Positions 1 through 7,462 of a stretch of 21,587 nucleotides of DNA are shown here, one piece after another. The DNA is from Chloroflexota bacterium. GTDB taxonomy: Bacteria > Chloroflexota > Anaerolineae > Anaerolineales > DRMV01. The notes below the pieces were generated by a model. The model made no database searches, was not told the origin of the DNA, and saw nothing but the letters and a program-made list of their open reading frames with translations. The number at the start of each line of letters is the position of its first letter. The stretch's first letter is position 1. Both the position numbers and the translations under genes were made by a program. The stretch spans positions 1-21,587 of the forward strand of contig JAADCW010000152.1 in NCBI GenBank assembly GCA_013154225.1, written 5' to 3'.

Positions 1-1
1 A

Positions 2-1264
2 GCGACAGCCACGCCCGAAGCCACAGAAGTGGCAGAGGAAACTGCAACGCCCCAGGCCGAAGGCACGCCTGTGGCCGCGGAGGCGACGGCTTCCCCCACG
101 GAAACCGCCTCTGAAGCCCCCACGCCTACGGCCACATCGGTGCATGGCGTGCTGACCATCACCGGCCAGGTGACCAACGGCACGGCTGGGGCTTCTTTGC
201 CGCCCGATCTGCAGGTGACTTTGTATGGCTACGACGACATGCAGGAAGCCTACTCCGACACCACCACCGTGGACGCGGACGGCAAGTTTGTGTTCCACGA
301 TGTGCCCAACGCGCCTAATCGGATTTTCTTTGCTACGGCAGAGTACCAAAATGTGATTTACGGCTCGCGGAGCGCGTCAGCGCCGCCTGGTGAAACCACC
401 CTCGATTTGCCGTTTTCCATTTACGAAACTACCACCGACCATAGCGCGCTTCAGGTGGACCGGCTGCACGTTTTTGCCAGCCTGAACGGGGAACAGGTGC
501 TGGAGGTGGTGGAGATTTACGTCATCACCAACACGGGTGATAAAACCGTGGTGGGCGAAACCCCCGACGACCCGGCCTTGACCTTTGATTTGCCTGCTGG
601 CGCGATGAATTTGCAGTTCCAGGATGGCGTGATTGGCGGCCGGTACGTCCAAACGCCTCAAGGTTTTGGCGATTTGATGCCGGTCTATCCTCAGCACACC
701 ACCCAGGAAGTCTTTGCCTACGATCTGGCCTTTGAAGGCAAGCGGTTGACCGTAAGCCATCCGGTGCCTTTGCCTGTGGCCGCGGCTGTGTTGATGGTGC
801 CGGAAGGCGAGTTGACCATGAGCGGCGACCGCTTGGTGGACAGCGGCGTGCAATCCGATAGCCAGGGCAGTGCGTATCATGTGTACAATATGGATGCGCT
901 CAAAGCCGGCGAAGACCTGGCCTTCACCGTGGAGCGGGTTTCTTCGGGTTTGAGCCTGACCAGCAATTCCAAGACCAGTTTGGCCATTGGGTTGATGGCT
1001 ATTGGGGCTGCACTGATTGCCGTGGCTGTGGTGCTGACCAAGCGCCCAGGTATGCTGGAGGAAGGCGAAGACGAAGCGCCTGAAACAGCCGAAAGCGAGC
1101 CTGAAGAAGCGCCCGAGGCTGAAGACCCTGAAACTCTGATGGACGCCATCCTCGCGTTGGACGATTTGTATCGCGAAGGCAAGATTTCTGAAGAGGCTTA
1201 TCAGGAACGCCGCGCCGCGCTGAAAGCGCGTTTGAAGCGTGCTTTGGAGAAGACGCAATCGTGA
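2..1264 (+). CDS. Membrane-anchored extracytoplasmic protein of the ccm cluster, 5' end missing
   Basis: The reading frame is open from the first bases, so the true start lies upstream; a GTG at 29 is only an internal codon candidate. Numbered from that GTG, residues 1-37 are a Thr/Pro/Ala/Glu-rich linker. Residues about 40-130 resemble a carboxypeptidase-regulatory-like beta-sandwich (ITGQVTNGT start, DADGKFVFHDVP turn), followed by a second beta-rich region to about 305. One membrane helix is at about 317-336, then an acidic linker. The last 45 residues (LDDLYREGKISEEAYQERR) look like a SHOCT-type short helical tail. The topology suggests a large outside domain and a cytoplasmic tail. Its stop overlaps the start of ccmA by four bases, so it is co-translated with the heme exporter. 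I do not recognise a named function; a role in cytochrome c assembly is inferred from position only. Confidence 0.8.
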   Translation, partial: ATATPEATEVAEETATPQAEGTPVAAEATASPTETASEAPTPTATSVHGVLTITGQVTNGTAGASLPPDLQVTLYGYDDMQEAYSDTTTVDADGKFVFHDVPNAPNRIFFATAEYQNVIYGSRSASAPPGETTLDLPFSIYETTTDHSALQVDRLHVFASLNGEQVLEVVEIYVITNTGDKTVVGETPDDPALTFDLPAGAMNLQFQDGVIGGRYVQTPQGFGDLMPVYPQHTTQEVFAYDLAFEGKRLTVSHPVPLPVAAAVLMVPEGELTMSGDRLVDSGVQSDSQGSAYHVYNMDALKAGEDLAFTVERVSSGLSLTSNSKTSLAIGLMAIGAALIAVAVVLTKRPGMLEEGEDEAPETAESEPEEAPEAEDPETLMDAILALDDLYREGKISEEAYQERRAALKARLKRALEKTQS

Positions 1265-1998
1265 CGGAGACGCAAGCACCACTCATCCAGGTGACGGGCC
1301 TGGTCAAACGGTTTGGGTTGAAAACCGTGCTTCGGGGGGTGGACTTTACCGCATCCCGCGGTGAGTTTGTGGCGCTTTTGGGGCCCAACGGCGCGGGGAA
1401 GACCACGTTTCTGCGCATTTTGGCTTCCCTGAGCCGCCCCAACGCGGGCGAGGTATGGGTGGCTGGACACCGCCTGCCCCATCAGGCCGCGGCTGTGCGG
1501 CGGGGCTTGGGCGTGGTTTCCCATCAGCCTTTGCTCTATGGCGACCTGACCGCAGAAGAAAACCTGCGCTTTTTTGGCCGTCTATACGACGTGCCCGCGT
1601 TGGAAGAGCGCATCGCGGAAATGCTGCGCTTGGTTGGGCTTTACCGCCGCCGCAGGGATTTGGTGCGCACTTACTCGCGCGGTATGCAACAGCGGCTGGC
1701 CATCGCTCGGGCTATTTTGCACGACCCCGAAGTGCTTTTGCTCGATGAACCCTACACCGGCCTTGACCAGGATGCCAGCGCCATGCTCGACGAGGTGCTT
1801 CAGCAGGTGGCTTCGCAAGGTCGCACTGTGGTCATGACTTCCCACGATCTCAGCCGCATTGCTTTGCTGGCTTCGCGGTTCGACGTTTTGGCTCGCGGCC
1901 GCATTGCGGCTTCGGTGCAGCGCAGTGAAATTGCCGACACCCAGTTGTTGGACTTTTACCGCTCGGCTGTGGCCGCCCCTGCGGAGGTGCGTGCATGA
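1261..1998 (+). CDS. ccmA: Heme exporter ATP-binding protein CcmA
   Basis: This is the ATPase subunit of the CcmAB(CD) ABC complex, which uses ATP to release heme-loaded CcmE during cytochrome c maturation (System I). All ABC motifs are visible: Walker A GPNGAGKTT at residues 41-49, Q-loop Gln89, signature YSRGMQQR at 138-145, Walker B VLLLDEP at 158-164 and the switch His195. The length of 245 residues is close to that of other CcmA proteins. It starts with GTG at 1261, overlapping the previous stop, and its own stop overlaps the ccmB start (ATGA). The motifs alone would fit any ABC ATPase; the assignment to CcmA rests on the CcmB and CcmC genes that follow directly. Confidence 0.9.
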   Translation: MTETQAPLIQVTGLVKRFGLKTVLRGVDFTASRGEFVALLGPNGAGKTTFLRILASLSRPNAGEVWVAGHRLPHQAAAVRRGLGVVSHQPLLYGDLTAEENLRFFGRLYDVPALEERIAEMLRLVGLYRRRRDLVRTYSRGMQQRLAIARAILHDPEVLLLDEPYTGLDQDASAMLDEVLQQVASQGRTVVMTSHDLSRIALLASRFDVLARGRIAASVQRSEIADTQLLDFYRSAVAAPAEVRA

Positions 1999-2690
1999 CC
2001 CCGGCTTCCAATGAACGCACCAGTTTGTGGCGTGCCACCCGCGCAGTGGTGTGGAAAGACCTCACCGCGGAACTTCGCAGCCGTGAACTGCTTTCGGCCA
2101 TGCTGGTCTTCGCGCTGTTGGTGATTTTGACCTTCAATTTTGCTCTGGATTTGGACCCCAAAACCAGGGGAAGCGTGACCAGCGGCGTGTTGTGGGTGAC
2201 CTTCATCTTCGCGGGCACGCTGGGGCTCAACCGCTCAATGGCGGTGGAAAAGGATCGTGGCTGTTTGGATGGCCTTTTGCTGGCGCCTATGGATCGCAGC
2301 GCGATCTATTTTGGCAAAGCCGTGGCGAATTTGGCTTTCATGCTCATCGTCGAAGCCGTGGTTTTGCCCCTTTACAGCGTGCTTTACAACGTCAACCTCT
2401 TTCGTCCTGGGTTGCTCTTGATGATTGCGTTGGGTTCTGTGGGATACGTGGCCGTAGGCACGCTGCTTTCCAGCATGGCCGTGCAAGCCCGCACCCGCGA
2501 TATGCTGTTGCCTATTTTGCTCTTCCCGGTGACGTTGCCGGTGTTGATTGCCGCGGTGAAAGGGAGCGCCGGCTTTTTGAGCGGCCTTCCCATGACCGAC
2601 ATTCAGCCTTGGATCAATCTCCTGCTTGTGTACGATGTGATTTTCATCGCAGTGGCCTTTATTGTGTTTGACTACGTTGTGGAGGAATAG
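1995..2690 (+). CDS. ccmB: Heme exporter membrane protein CcmB
   Basis: This is the membrane partner of CcmA in the cytochrome c maturation ABC complex. The 231-residue protein has six hydrophobic segments at roughly residues 33-50, 63-80, 104-131, 138-160, 169-189 and 205-227. The N-terminal amphipathic stretch VVWKDLTAELRSRELL and the cytoplasmic loop EKDRGCLDGLLLAPMDR are typical of the family. The start ATG overlaps the ccmA stop by four bases, indicating translational coupling. A GGAGGA at 2681-2686 inside its end serves as the ribosome binding site of ccmC. I see no truncation or missing segment. Confidence 0.92.
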   Translation: MTPASNERTSLWRATRAVVWKDLTAELRSRELLSAMLVFALLVILTFNFALDLDPKTRGSVTSGVLWVTFIFAGTLGLNRSMAVEKDRGCLDGLLLAPMDRSAIYFGKAVANLAFMLIVEAVVLPLYSVLYNVNLFRPGLLLMIALGSVGYVAVGTLLSSMAVQARTRDMLLPILLFPVTLPVLIAAVKGSAGFLSGLPMTDIQPWINLLLVYDVIFIAVAFIVFDYVVEE

Positions 2691-2693
2691 TCT

Positions 2694-3374
2694 ATGCCCC
2701 CAAAGCCGAAGATGTTGCAAGTTTTGGATATTGTAAGCATCTTGTTGCTGGCAATTGCCACGCTGATGGTGTTCCTGTATGCACCGATGGAGCGCACCAT
2801 GGGGATGGTGCAAAAGGTGTTTTACTTCCATGTATCGGCCAATTGGATTGGTATGCTGGCCTTTTTCGTTGCCGCGGTTGCAGGCGGGGTGTATTTGGCC
2901 AAGGGCAACCGTTTTTGGGATGTGTTGGAAGTTGCGGCAGTGGAAATTGGCCTGGCGTTTTCCTTGATTGGCATTATCACCGGTTCCATTTGGGCGCGGC
3001 CGATTTGGAACACGTGGTGGACATGGGATCCCCGCCTGGTGACCGTGACAGTGATGGAATTAATTTATGTGGCTTATTTTATGCTTCGGCAAGGCATTGA
3101 AGACCCTGACCGCCGCGCACGCTACGCCGCGGTCTATGCCATTGTCGGGTTCTTGAGTGTGCCCCTGACGTTCCTTTCCATTCGGCTGTATCGGAGCATC
3201 CATCCGGTGGTGATTACCAGCAGTAGCGCGCAGTTATCGCCCAAGATGTTCCAAACTTTCATGTTTAGCCTGTTCACGTTTACGGTGCTGTTTGTGGATT
3301 TGCTCTGGCATCGGGTGCGTTTGGGCGAACTGACCGAGCGAGTCGAGCGCCTGCGGATGAAGTTGAGCGAATAA
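2694..3374 (+). CDS. ccmC: Heme-handling protein CcmC (cytochrome c assembly, WWD domain)
   Basis: CcmC presents heme to CcmE on the outer face of the membrane. The 226-residue sequence has six hydrophobic segments and the tryptophan-rich WWD motif GSIWARPIWNTWWTWDPRL at residues 97-115. His46 (FYFHVSANW) and His170 (RSIHPVV) sit where the two axial heme ligands of CcmC lie in studied homologues. The start at 2694 is fixed by GGAGGA at 2681-2686, seven bases upstream. It lies three bases after ccmB and 15 bases before the small ccmD-like gene, so the operon order is A-B-C-D. The related CcsA and CcmF also carry WWD domains, but size and neighbours favour CcmC. Confidence 0.93.
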   Translation: MPPKPKMLQVLDIVSILLLAIATLMVFLYAPMERTMGMVQKVFYFHVSANWIGMLAFFVAAVAGGVYLAKGNRFWDVLEVAAVEIGLAFSLIGIITGSIWARPIWNTWWTWDPRLVTVTVMELIYVAYFMLRQGIEDPDRRARYAAVYAIVGFLSVPLTFLSIRLYRSIHPVVITSSSAQLSPKMFQTFMFSLFTFTVLFVDLLWHRVRLGELTERVERLRMKLSE

Positions 3375-3389
3375 ATCAAGGAGGCAGTG

Positions 3390-3542
3390 ATGGTTCCTGA
3401 TACCCAATCTTACATGGTGGCTGGCTATGCGGTTATTTTCAGCGGCATGGCCATTTATGTACTCAGTTTGATTTGGCGCTGGCGACGACGGATAGCAGAA
3501 CTGGCGCAGTTGGAAGAGGAATTGCGCGAAATGGGTGCGTGA
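3390..3542 (+). CDS. ccmD: Small CcmD-like membrane protein (50 residues)
   Basis: This short gene is preceded by a strong AAGGAGG at 3378-3384, five bases before the ATG at 3390, and ends with TGA at 3542. The 50-residue product has one membrane helix at about residues 9-29 (YMVAGYAVIFSGMAIYVLSL), a basic patch (WRWRRR) at 29-34 and a charged C-terminal helix (ELAQLEEELREMG). In System I, CcmD is exactly such a single-pass peptide with a positively charged cytoplasmic tail, which stabilises CcmC and the CcmAB complex. Position straight after ccmC supports the call. Sequence conservation in CcmD is low, so the symbol rests on size, topology and context. Confidence 0.85.
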   Translation: MVPDTQSYMVAGYAVIFSGMAIYVLSLIWRWRRRIAELAQLEEELREMGA

Positions 3543-3578
3543 GTGCCCTTCGTTTTGTCCATGGAGGAGGTATTTATT

Positions 3579-4997
3579 ATGACTGACAAACTGTTGTTCC
3601 GTGGTGGTACGCTGATCACCGCTTCTGAAATGTTCGAGGCCGATATTCTGGTGGCCGATGAGCGCATTGTTGCGGTGGGCAAAGATTTGACCGCCCCCGA
3701 TGCGCAGGTGGTAGACGTTCAGGGCAAATTCCTGCTCCCTGGCGGCTTTGACCCGCACGTGCACTATGATTTGCCCATGTTCAACACCGTGTCGTCGGAT
3801 GACCACTACACGGGCACCAAAGCCGCGGCCTTTGGCGGCACCACCACCGTTATGGATTTCATCCCCCAAGACTGGCCGACCCTGGAAGAAGCCTATCAGG
3901 CTTGGCGGCAGAAGGCCGCAAAATCCGCGGTGGATTACGGCTTCCATATGAACATTACCCGCTGGGACGACCGCACCCGGGCTGAACTCCCCCGCTTGCC
4001 CGAATGGGGCATTACCAGCATCAAGGTGTTCATGGCCTACAATGGTCGCCTGCGCTTGCAGGATGGCGAGATTTTCGAGGCCATGCGGTTGGCTTGGCAG
4101 CATGGCATTTTGACCATGCTCCACGCGGAAAACGGCGATGTGATTGATATTTTGGTGCGGGAAGCCCTGGAAGCAGGCCATACCGAGCCCATTTGGCACG
4201 CGCGCACCCGCCCGCCGGAAGGTGCAGTGGATGCTGTGTTGCGGGGCGCAATGTTGGCCGCTCAGGCCGAAGCGCCCCTCTATGTGGTGCACATGAACAC
4301 CGCGGGCGGTGCGGAAATGCTCCAGTATGCCCGAGAACAAGGCGTGCCTGTAATGGGTGAGACCTGCCCTCAGTATCTTTTCTTCACCGAAGAGGATTTG
4401 AAGCGCCCCGACGGTGCCAAGTGGATTTGCTCGCCCCCCATGCGCACCGAGGCCGACAACGACATGCTCTGGCACGCGTTGGAGCAGGGCTGGATGAGCA
4501 CCATTGGCACTGACCACTGCCCCTTCTTCTACGATGGCACCAAGCCCATTGTTTACGAAGGTGAGGAAATCGCCATCCCTGGCAAGGAATTGGGCAAGGA
4601 CGACTTTACCAAGATCCCCAATGGCTTGCCTGGCGTGGGCGACCGCCTGCCTGTGCTGTGGACCGAGGGTGTGGTGAAAGGGCGACTGACGCCCCAGCAG
4701 TTCGTGGCCTACACCAGCACCAACCCTGCGAAGATTTTTGGCCTTTATCCTCGCAAGGGCACGTTGGCGCCCGGTAGTGACGCGGATATTGTAGTGTGGG
4801 ATCCTGACATGAAGGTGACCTACGGCGTGGCAGTGGCCCAGCACCGCACCGACTACAACCTTTACGAAGGTTGGGAACTGACAGGCTTCCCCGTGCAGGT
4901 GTATTTGCGCGGGCATCTTATCGTGCGCGAGGGCGAATGGTTAGGCCGTCGCGGCATGGGGCAGTACCTGCACTGCGGTCAACCCACGATTTTGTAA
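3579..4997 (+). CDS. hydA: D-hydantoinase / dihydropyrimidinase (amidohydrolase superfamily)
   Basis: The enzyme opens cyclic amides such as dihydrouracil or 5-substituted hydantoins to N-carbamoyl amino acids, in pyrimidine catabolism. The 472-residue length is normal. Metal ligands expected for the binuclear centre are present: His60 and His62 (GGFDPHVHYD), the carboxylated lysine Lys149 (SIKVFMAYNG), His182 (LHAENGD), His238 (VVHMNT) and Asp312 (TIGTDHCPF). Tyr154, Ser285 (CSPPMR) and Asn348 (IPNGLPG) match substrate-contact positions. The start at 3579 is chosen because GGAGGAGG at 3563-3570 lies eight bases upstream; an in-frame GTG at 3543 abuts the ccmD stop but has no such site. Only 36 bases without a hairpin separate it from ccmD, so it may be read through from the ccm operon. 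Substrate preference cannot be told from sequence. Confidence 0.92.
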   Translation: MTDKLLFRGGTLITASEMFEADILVADERIVAVGKDLTAPDAQVVDVQGKFLLPGGFDPHVHYDLPMFNTVSSDDHYTGTKAAAFGGTTTVMDFIPQDWPTLEEAYQAWRQKAAKSAVDYGFHMNITRWDDRTRAELPRLPEWGITSIKVFMAYNGRLRLQDGEIFEAMRLAWQHGILTMLHAENGDVIDILVREALEAGHTEPIWHARTRPPEGAVDAVLRGAMLAAQAEAPLYVVHMNTAGGAEMLQYAREQGVPVMGETCPQYLFFTEEDLKRPDGAKWICSPPMRTEADNDMLWHALEQGWMSTIGTDHCPFFYDGTKPIVYEGEEIAIPGKELGKDDFTKIPNGLPGVGDRLPVLWTEGVVKGRLTPQQFVAYTSTNPAKIFGLYPRKGTLAPGSDADIVVWDPDMKVTYGVAVAQHRTDYNLYEGWELTGFPVQVYLRGHLIVREGEWLGRRGMGQYLHCGQPTIL

Positions 4998-5027
4998 GCG
5001 CAAAACCTCAAAGCTATTTTGACGAGC

Positions 5028-5055
5028 CGAGCGACGCGGCATCCCGCGTCGCTCG
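5028..5055 (+). terminator. Strong 12-bp hairpin after the hydantoinase gene
   Basis: The arms CGAGCGACGCGG (5028-5039) and CCGCGTCGCTCG (5044-5055) are perfect complements with a CATC loop. It lies 31 bases after the hydantoinase stop, where a terminator is expected. Only a weak T-rich stretch (TGGTTT) follows, so it may be an intrinsic terminator of poor type or a 3'-end stabilising hairpin. Confidence 0.5.
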
Positions 5056-5305
5056 TGGTTTAGGATCTATTGGAAAATTGCTCAAGGAGGCCGTTTTCAA
5101 CGAGCACTTCACAGCAAAAAGTGCTCCCAGCGGAGCGATGGGCTGAGGGCGCAGAAACCTCATATAACCCATTCTGCTCTCACACCTCGGTGTCGCTCGG
5201 CGTAGGCGTTCCTCAGCCTCACCGCGCCTACTGGGCGAGAGGGAAAGCGTCGTCCTGTCGCATGCAAGGTTTTGAGCAGGCATTGAGAACGGCAGCGCGC
5301 CCCTG

Positions 5306-5327
5306 TGCTATAATGGCGCGCGGAGGT
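5306..5327 (+). promoter_or_regulatory. Extended -10 promoter and ribosome binding site of the Nuo-like operon
   Basis: TGC-TATAAT at 5306-5314 is a perfect extended -10 box. The only -35-like hexamer, TTGAGA at 5283-5288, is 20 bases away and probably weak. Transcription would start near 5321, immediately before GGAGGT at 5322-5327, which lies eight bases before the ATG at 5336. The 5' leader would thus be only about 15 bases. Confidence 0.7.
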
Positions 5328-5335
5328 CAAACGAT

Positions 5336-6844
5336 ATGTTATGGTTAGGTCTCGCGGCCGCGATTTTGGTATTGGCTGCCGCTGGTGTGTTTTTGGCAAG
5401 CCTTTGGCGGGTGCCTTCAACGCGTTTGTGGTGGCCATCCTTGCTGGCCGCGTTTGGGGCGTGGGTGTTGGTGTTGATCACCCTGCCCCAGAAAAGCGCC
5501 ACGTGGCAGTGGCCGCATTGGCAAAACCAGGGGGTGTGGCAAATTAATGCCTTGAACTGGCCTCTTGTGGTTACCGCGGCGGCGTTGCCTTTGGTGGCTT
5601 TGCTCATGGACGCCACGCGGCCGCGGCGTAACCCCGCGGAAGGGCGAGGATGGGCCGCGGTGTTGTGGCTGGCAGGCAACGGCATTTGGGCAAGCCTCGC
5701 GTTTTCACCAGCCGCGTTTGCGGCTTCGTGGGCTTTTTTGGATGGCGCCATTGCCATCGCAGACCTGACGCGCTTTCAGCGAAGCAAGCACAACAGTGCC
5801 GTGATTTGGGTGGCTTTTGGCCGCGCGGTTTCGTGGGTTTTAGCCATGACCGCAGGGGCGGCTTTGGTTCATCCGTGGCCGTGGATGACGCCGGAGTATT
5901 TGCTGGCCGCAGCCATTGCTTTGCGCTTGGTTGTGGCAGTAGCTCAGCCCGCGGTGGCGGCTGGCGATTTGCCCCCCTGGCGGCTCACCTGGGCTGCGGA
6001 GAATTTGCTGGCCACCCTGGCCGCGGTGGTCTGGCTGGCCCAGCAGGATGTTGCCGCACCGGCCACTGGCGTGCTGGTGGCTGTGGCTTTGCTCTCGGTG
6101 TGGGGCGCAAACCGTTGGGCGCGGGCACGGGCCCCTTTGCGGCGGGTGTGGGCTTCGGCTGTGGCTTTGGGAAGTTTGGCCTTGCTGGCCGCCTTGCAGT
6201 CTGCACCTGAGGCCGCACTGGCATGGGGGCTTTTGGCGCTTTACCCCGCAGTGGGGATGGCGCTGGCGCCCCATCGTGGGGCTATACTGTGGCCCTTCTT
6301 TGTGCTTTTGGCTTTGCCGCTCACCTTGTGGCCGGTTACCCCGGCTGCGGCCGCGGTGGCCTTGTGGCAAGCGCCTTACCGCTGGTGGATGGTCTTCCCG
6401 TGGCTGACGCTGGTGATTGCCTGGTTGGCCGTGGCCCGCAGTGGCATTGACTTGCCTAAGCCAGAAGGGCCGGTGGGGCGTGAAGCCCGCTCTTTTTCCC
6501 TGTTGGGCTTGGTGCTGTGGGTGCTCCTTTTCTGGGGTTGGCGCTTTTGGCCTGCGCTTTCCCCGCAGGGGGCATCGCCGTTTTTGGCTTGGGGGTTGGG
6601 CGTCACCACCTTATTGGTAGCCGCCCCCTGGTTCCGCGCTGTGCGCCGCGGCCATTTGCGCGCCGCTCAAGCCGAGGCGTTGGTCACTGCATGGCGCACG
6701 CGCTGGGTGAGCACGGCGTTTTGGTGGACTTATCGGTCGCTGGGGCGAGGGTTGGCCTTCTTTTCCCTGCTGTTGGAAGGGGAAGGCGGCGTCATGTGGG
6801 CCCTGGTGTTGTTGGTGATGCTGGCTGTGTTGTTGCATCGGTGA
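5336..6844 (+). CDS. Polytopic membrane protein, degenerate NuoL/NuoM-like
   Basis: The 502-residue product is almost wholly hydrophobic, with about 13-14 candidate membrane helices. Its C-terminal helix follows LLEGEGGVMW, an ending I associate with NuoL/MrpA-like proton-transporter proteins of Chloroflexota; this is recollection, not a search. The middle (WAFLDGAIAIADL at about 132-144) resembles the TM5 region, with Asp in place of the usual Glu. The hallmark Pro-Phe-His loop between TM7 and TM8 is not recognisable. The start is fixed by GGAGGT eight bases upstream and a promoter at 5306-5314. It heads a three-gene unit with 6854-7462 and 7459-8859. The link to the antiporter-like family is inferred mainly from the third gene; it could be an unrelated polytopic protein. 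Confidence 0.65.
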   Translation: MLWLGLAAAILVLAAAGVFLASLWRVPSTRLWWPSLLAAFGAWVLVLITLPQKSATWQWPHWQNQGVWQINALNWPLVVTAAALPLVALLMDATRPRRNPAEGRGWAAVLWLAGNGIWASLAFSPAAFAASWAFLDGAIAIADLTRFQRSKHNSAVIWVAFGRAVSWVLAMTAGAALVHPWPWMTPEYLLAAAIALRLVVAVAQPAVAAGDLPPWRLTWAAENLLATLAAVVWLAQQDVAAPATGVLVAVALLSVWGANRWARARAPLRRVWASAVALGSLALLAALQSAPEAALAWGLLALYPAVGMALAPHRGAILWPFFVLLALPLTLWPVTPAAAAVALWQAPYRWWMVFPWLTLVIAWLAVARSGIDLPKPEGPVGREARSFSLLGLVLWVLLFWGWRFWPALSPQGASPFLAWGLGVTTLLVAAPWFRAVRRGHLRAAQAEALVTAWRTRWVSTAFWWTYRSLGRGLAFFSLLLEGEGGVMWALVLLVMLAVLLHR

Positions 6845-6853
6845 GGCATAGCA

Positions 6854-7462
6854 ATGGATCTTTCTTGGAGCGCGATTTGGCCGAGCATTGTGGCCGGTAT
6901 TTTGTTTGCCGTAGGGCTTTTGATGCTGGTGAGCCGTAATTGGCGCTGGCTTTTGGGGGGCTTGGCTGTGGTGTATGCAGGTGCCACAGCCCTGATTGCG
7001 CTTTCCTGGCCGTGGACGCTGGCCGCTACGGTATTGGTGGGCGGCTGGATGGCCGCGTCGGTGTTGGGGCTTTCTCAGTGGAACGTCACCACAGAGGACG
7101 AGCCCGAGCGCCCCAGCGCGTGGGTATTTCGCCTGCTGGCCGGGCTGTTGGTGTTGCCCCTGGTGCTTTCGCTGACCCCCATGATGCAGACCTGGTTTCC
7201 GGTAGATCGCCCCCGCTTGGGCGCGAGTTTGGCCTTGATGACGTTGGGTATGTGGCAGTTGGGCTTGCGCGGCCAGCGCCCTTTGTGGGTGATTGGGGCT
7301 TTGCTGACGGTGATGGCCGGGTTTGACATTCTCTACGCGGCTTTGGAGCAGTCGTTGTTGTTGGCTGGCCTGCTGGCTTTGGTGGTGGTGGCCCTGGCGC
7401 TGGTGGGCGGCTATTTGGTGATTCAAGAGCAGGAAGCCTCGTCTGAGGAGGCTTTGCCGTGA
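6854..7462 (+). CDS. Small polytopic membrane protein of the Nuo-like trio
   Basis: The 202-residue product has about six hydrophobic segments. They come as an N-terminal pair or triplet (residues 7-67), a short polar link (STAP-like TTEDEPERPS near 78-87), and a C-terminal group ending in an acidic tail (QEQEASSEEALP). A glutamate within the membrane near the end (DILYAALEQSLLLAG) recalls the buried acidic residues of the NuoK/MrpC/HyfE small subunits, but similarity is weak and I cannot assign a family. It starts nine bases after the preceding gene and its stop overlaps the GTG start of the next one, so all three are co-translated. A complex-forming small subunit of the antiporter-like pair is the most natural inference. 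Confidence 0.6.
   Translation: MDLSWSAIWPSIVAGILFAVGLLMLVSRNWRWLLGGLAVVYAGATALIALSWPWTLAATVLVGGWMAASVLGLSQWNVTTEDEPERPSAWVFRLLAGLLVLPLVLSLTPMMQTWFPVDRPRLGASLALMTLGMWQLGLRGQRPLWVIGALLTVMAGFDILYAALEQSLLLAGLLALVVVALALVGGYLVIQEQEASSEEALP

Larger units (their letters stand above)
4998..5335 (+). other. Gene-free stretch between hydantoinase and the Nuo-like trio
   Basis: These 338 bases hold no convincing gene; the short open frames lack ribosome binding sites and family-like sequence. Visible structure is the 12-bp hairpin at 5028-5055, a GAGCAC/GTGCTC inverted repeat around 5100-5126, a GTAGGCG/CGCCTAC pair around 5200-5240, and the promoter of the next gene at 5306-5314. Base composition is mixed, with several small inverted repeats, which could mark a decayed element or an unrecognised RNA. 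Confidence 0.6.

Noticed and set aside
3543..3578. GTG at 3543 as the hydantoinase start
   Set aside because: It has no spaced ribosome binding site, and the added 12 residues do not match the family N-terminus; ATG 3579 has GGAGGAGG at the right distance.
3234..4916. 560-codon open frame on the minus strand
   Set aside because: It lies opposite the hydantoinase and ccmC genes, is His/Arg/Gln-rich and has no family-like sequence; it is a GC-driven shadow of real genes.
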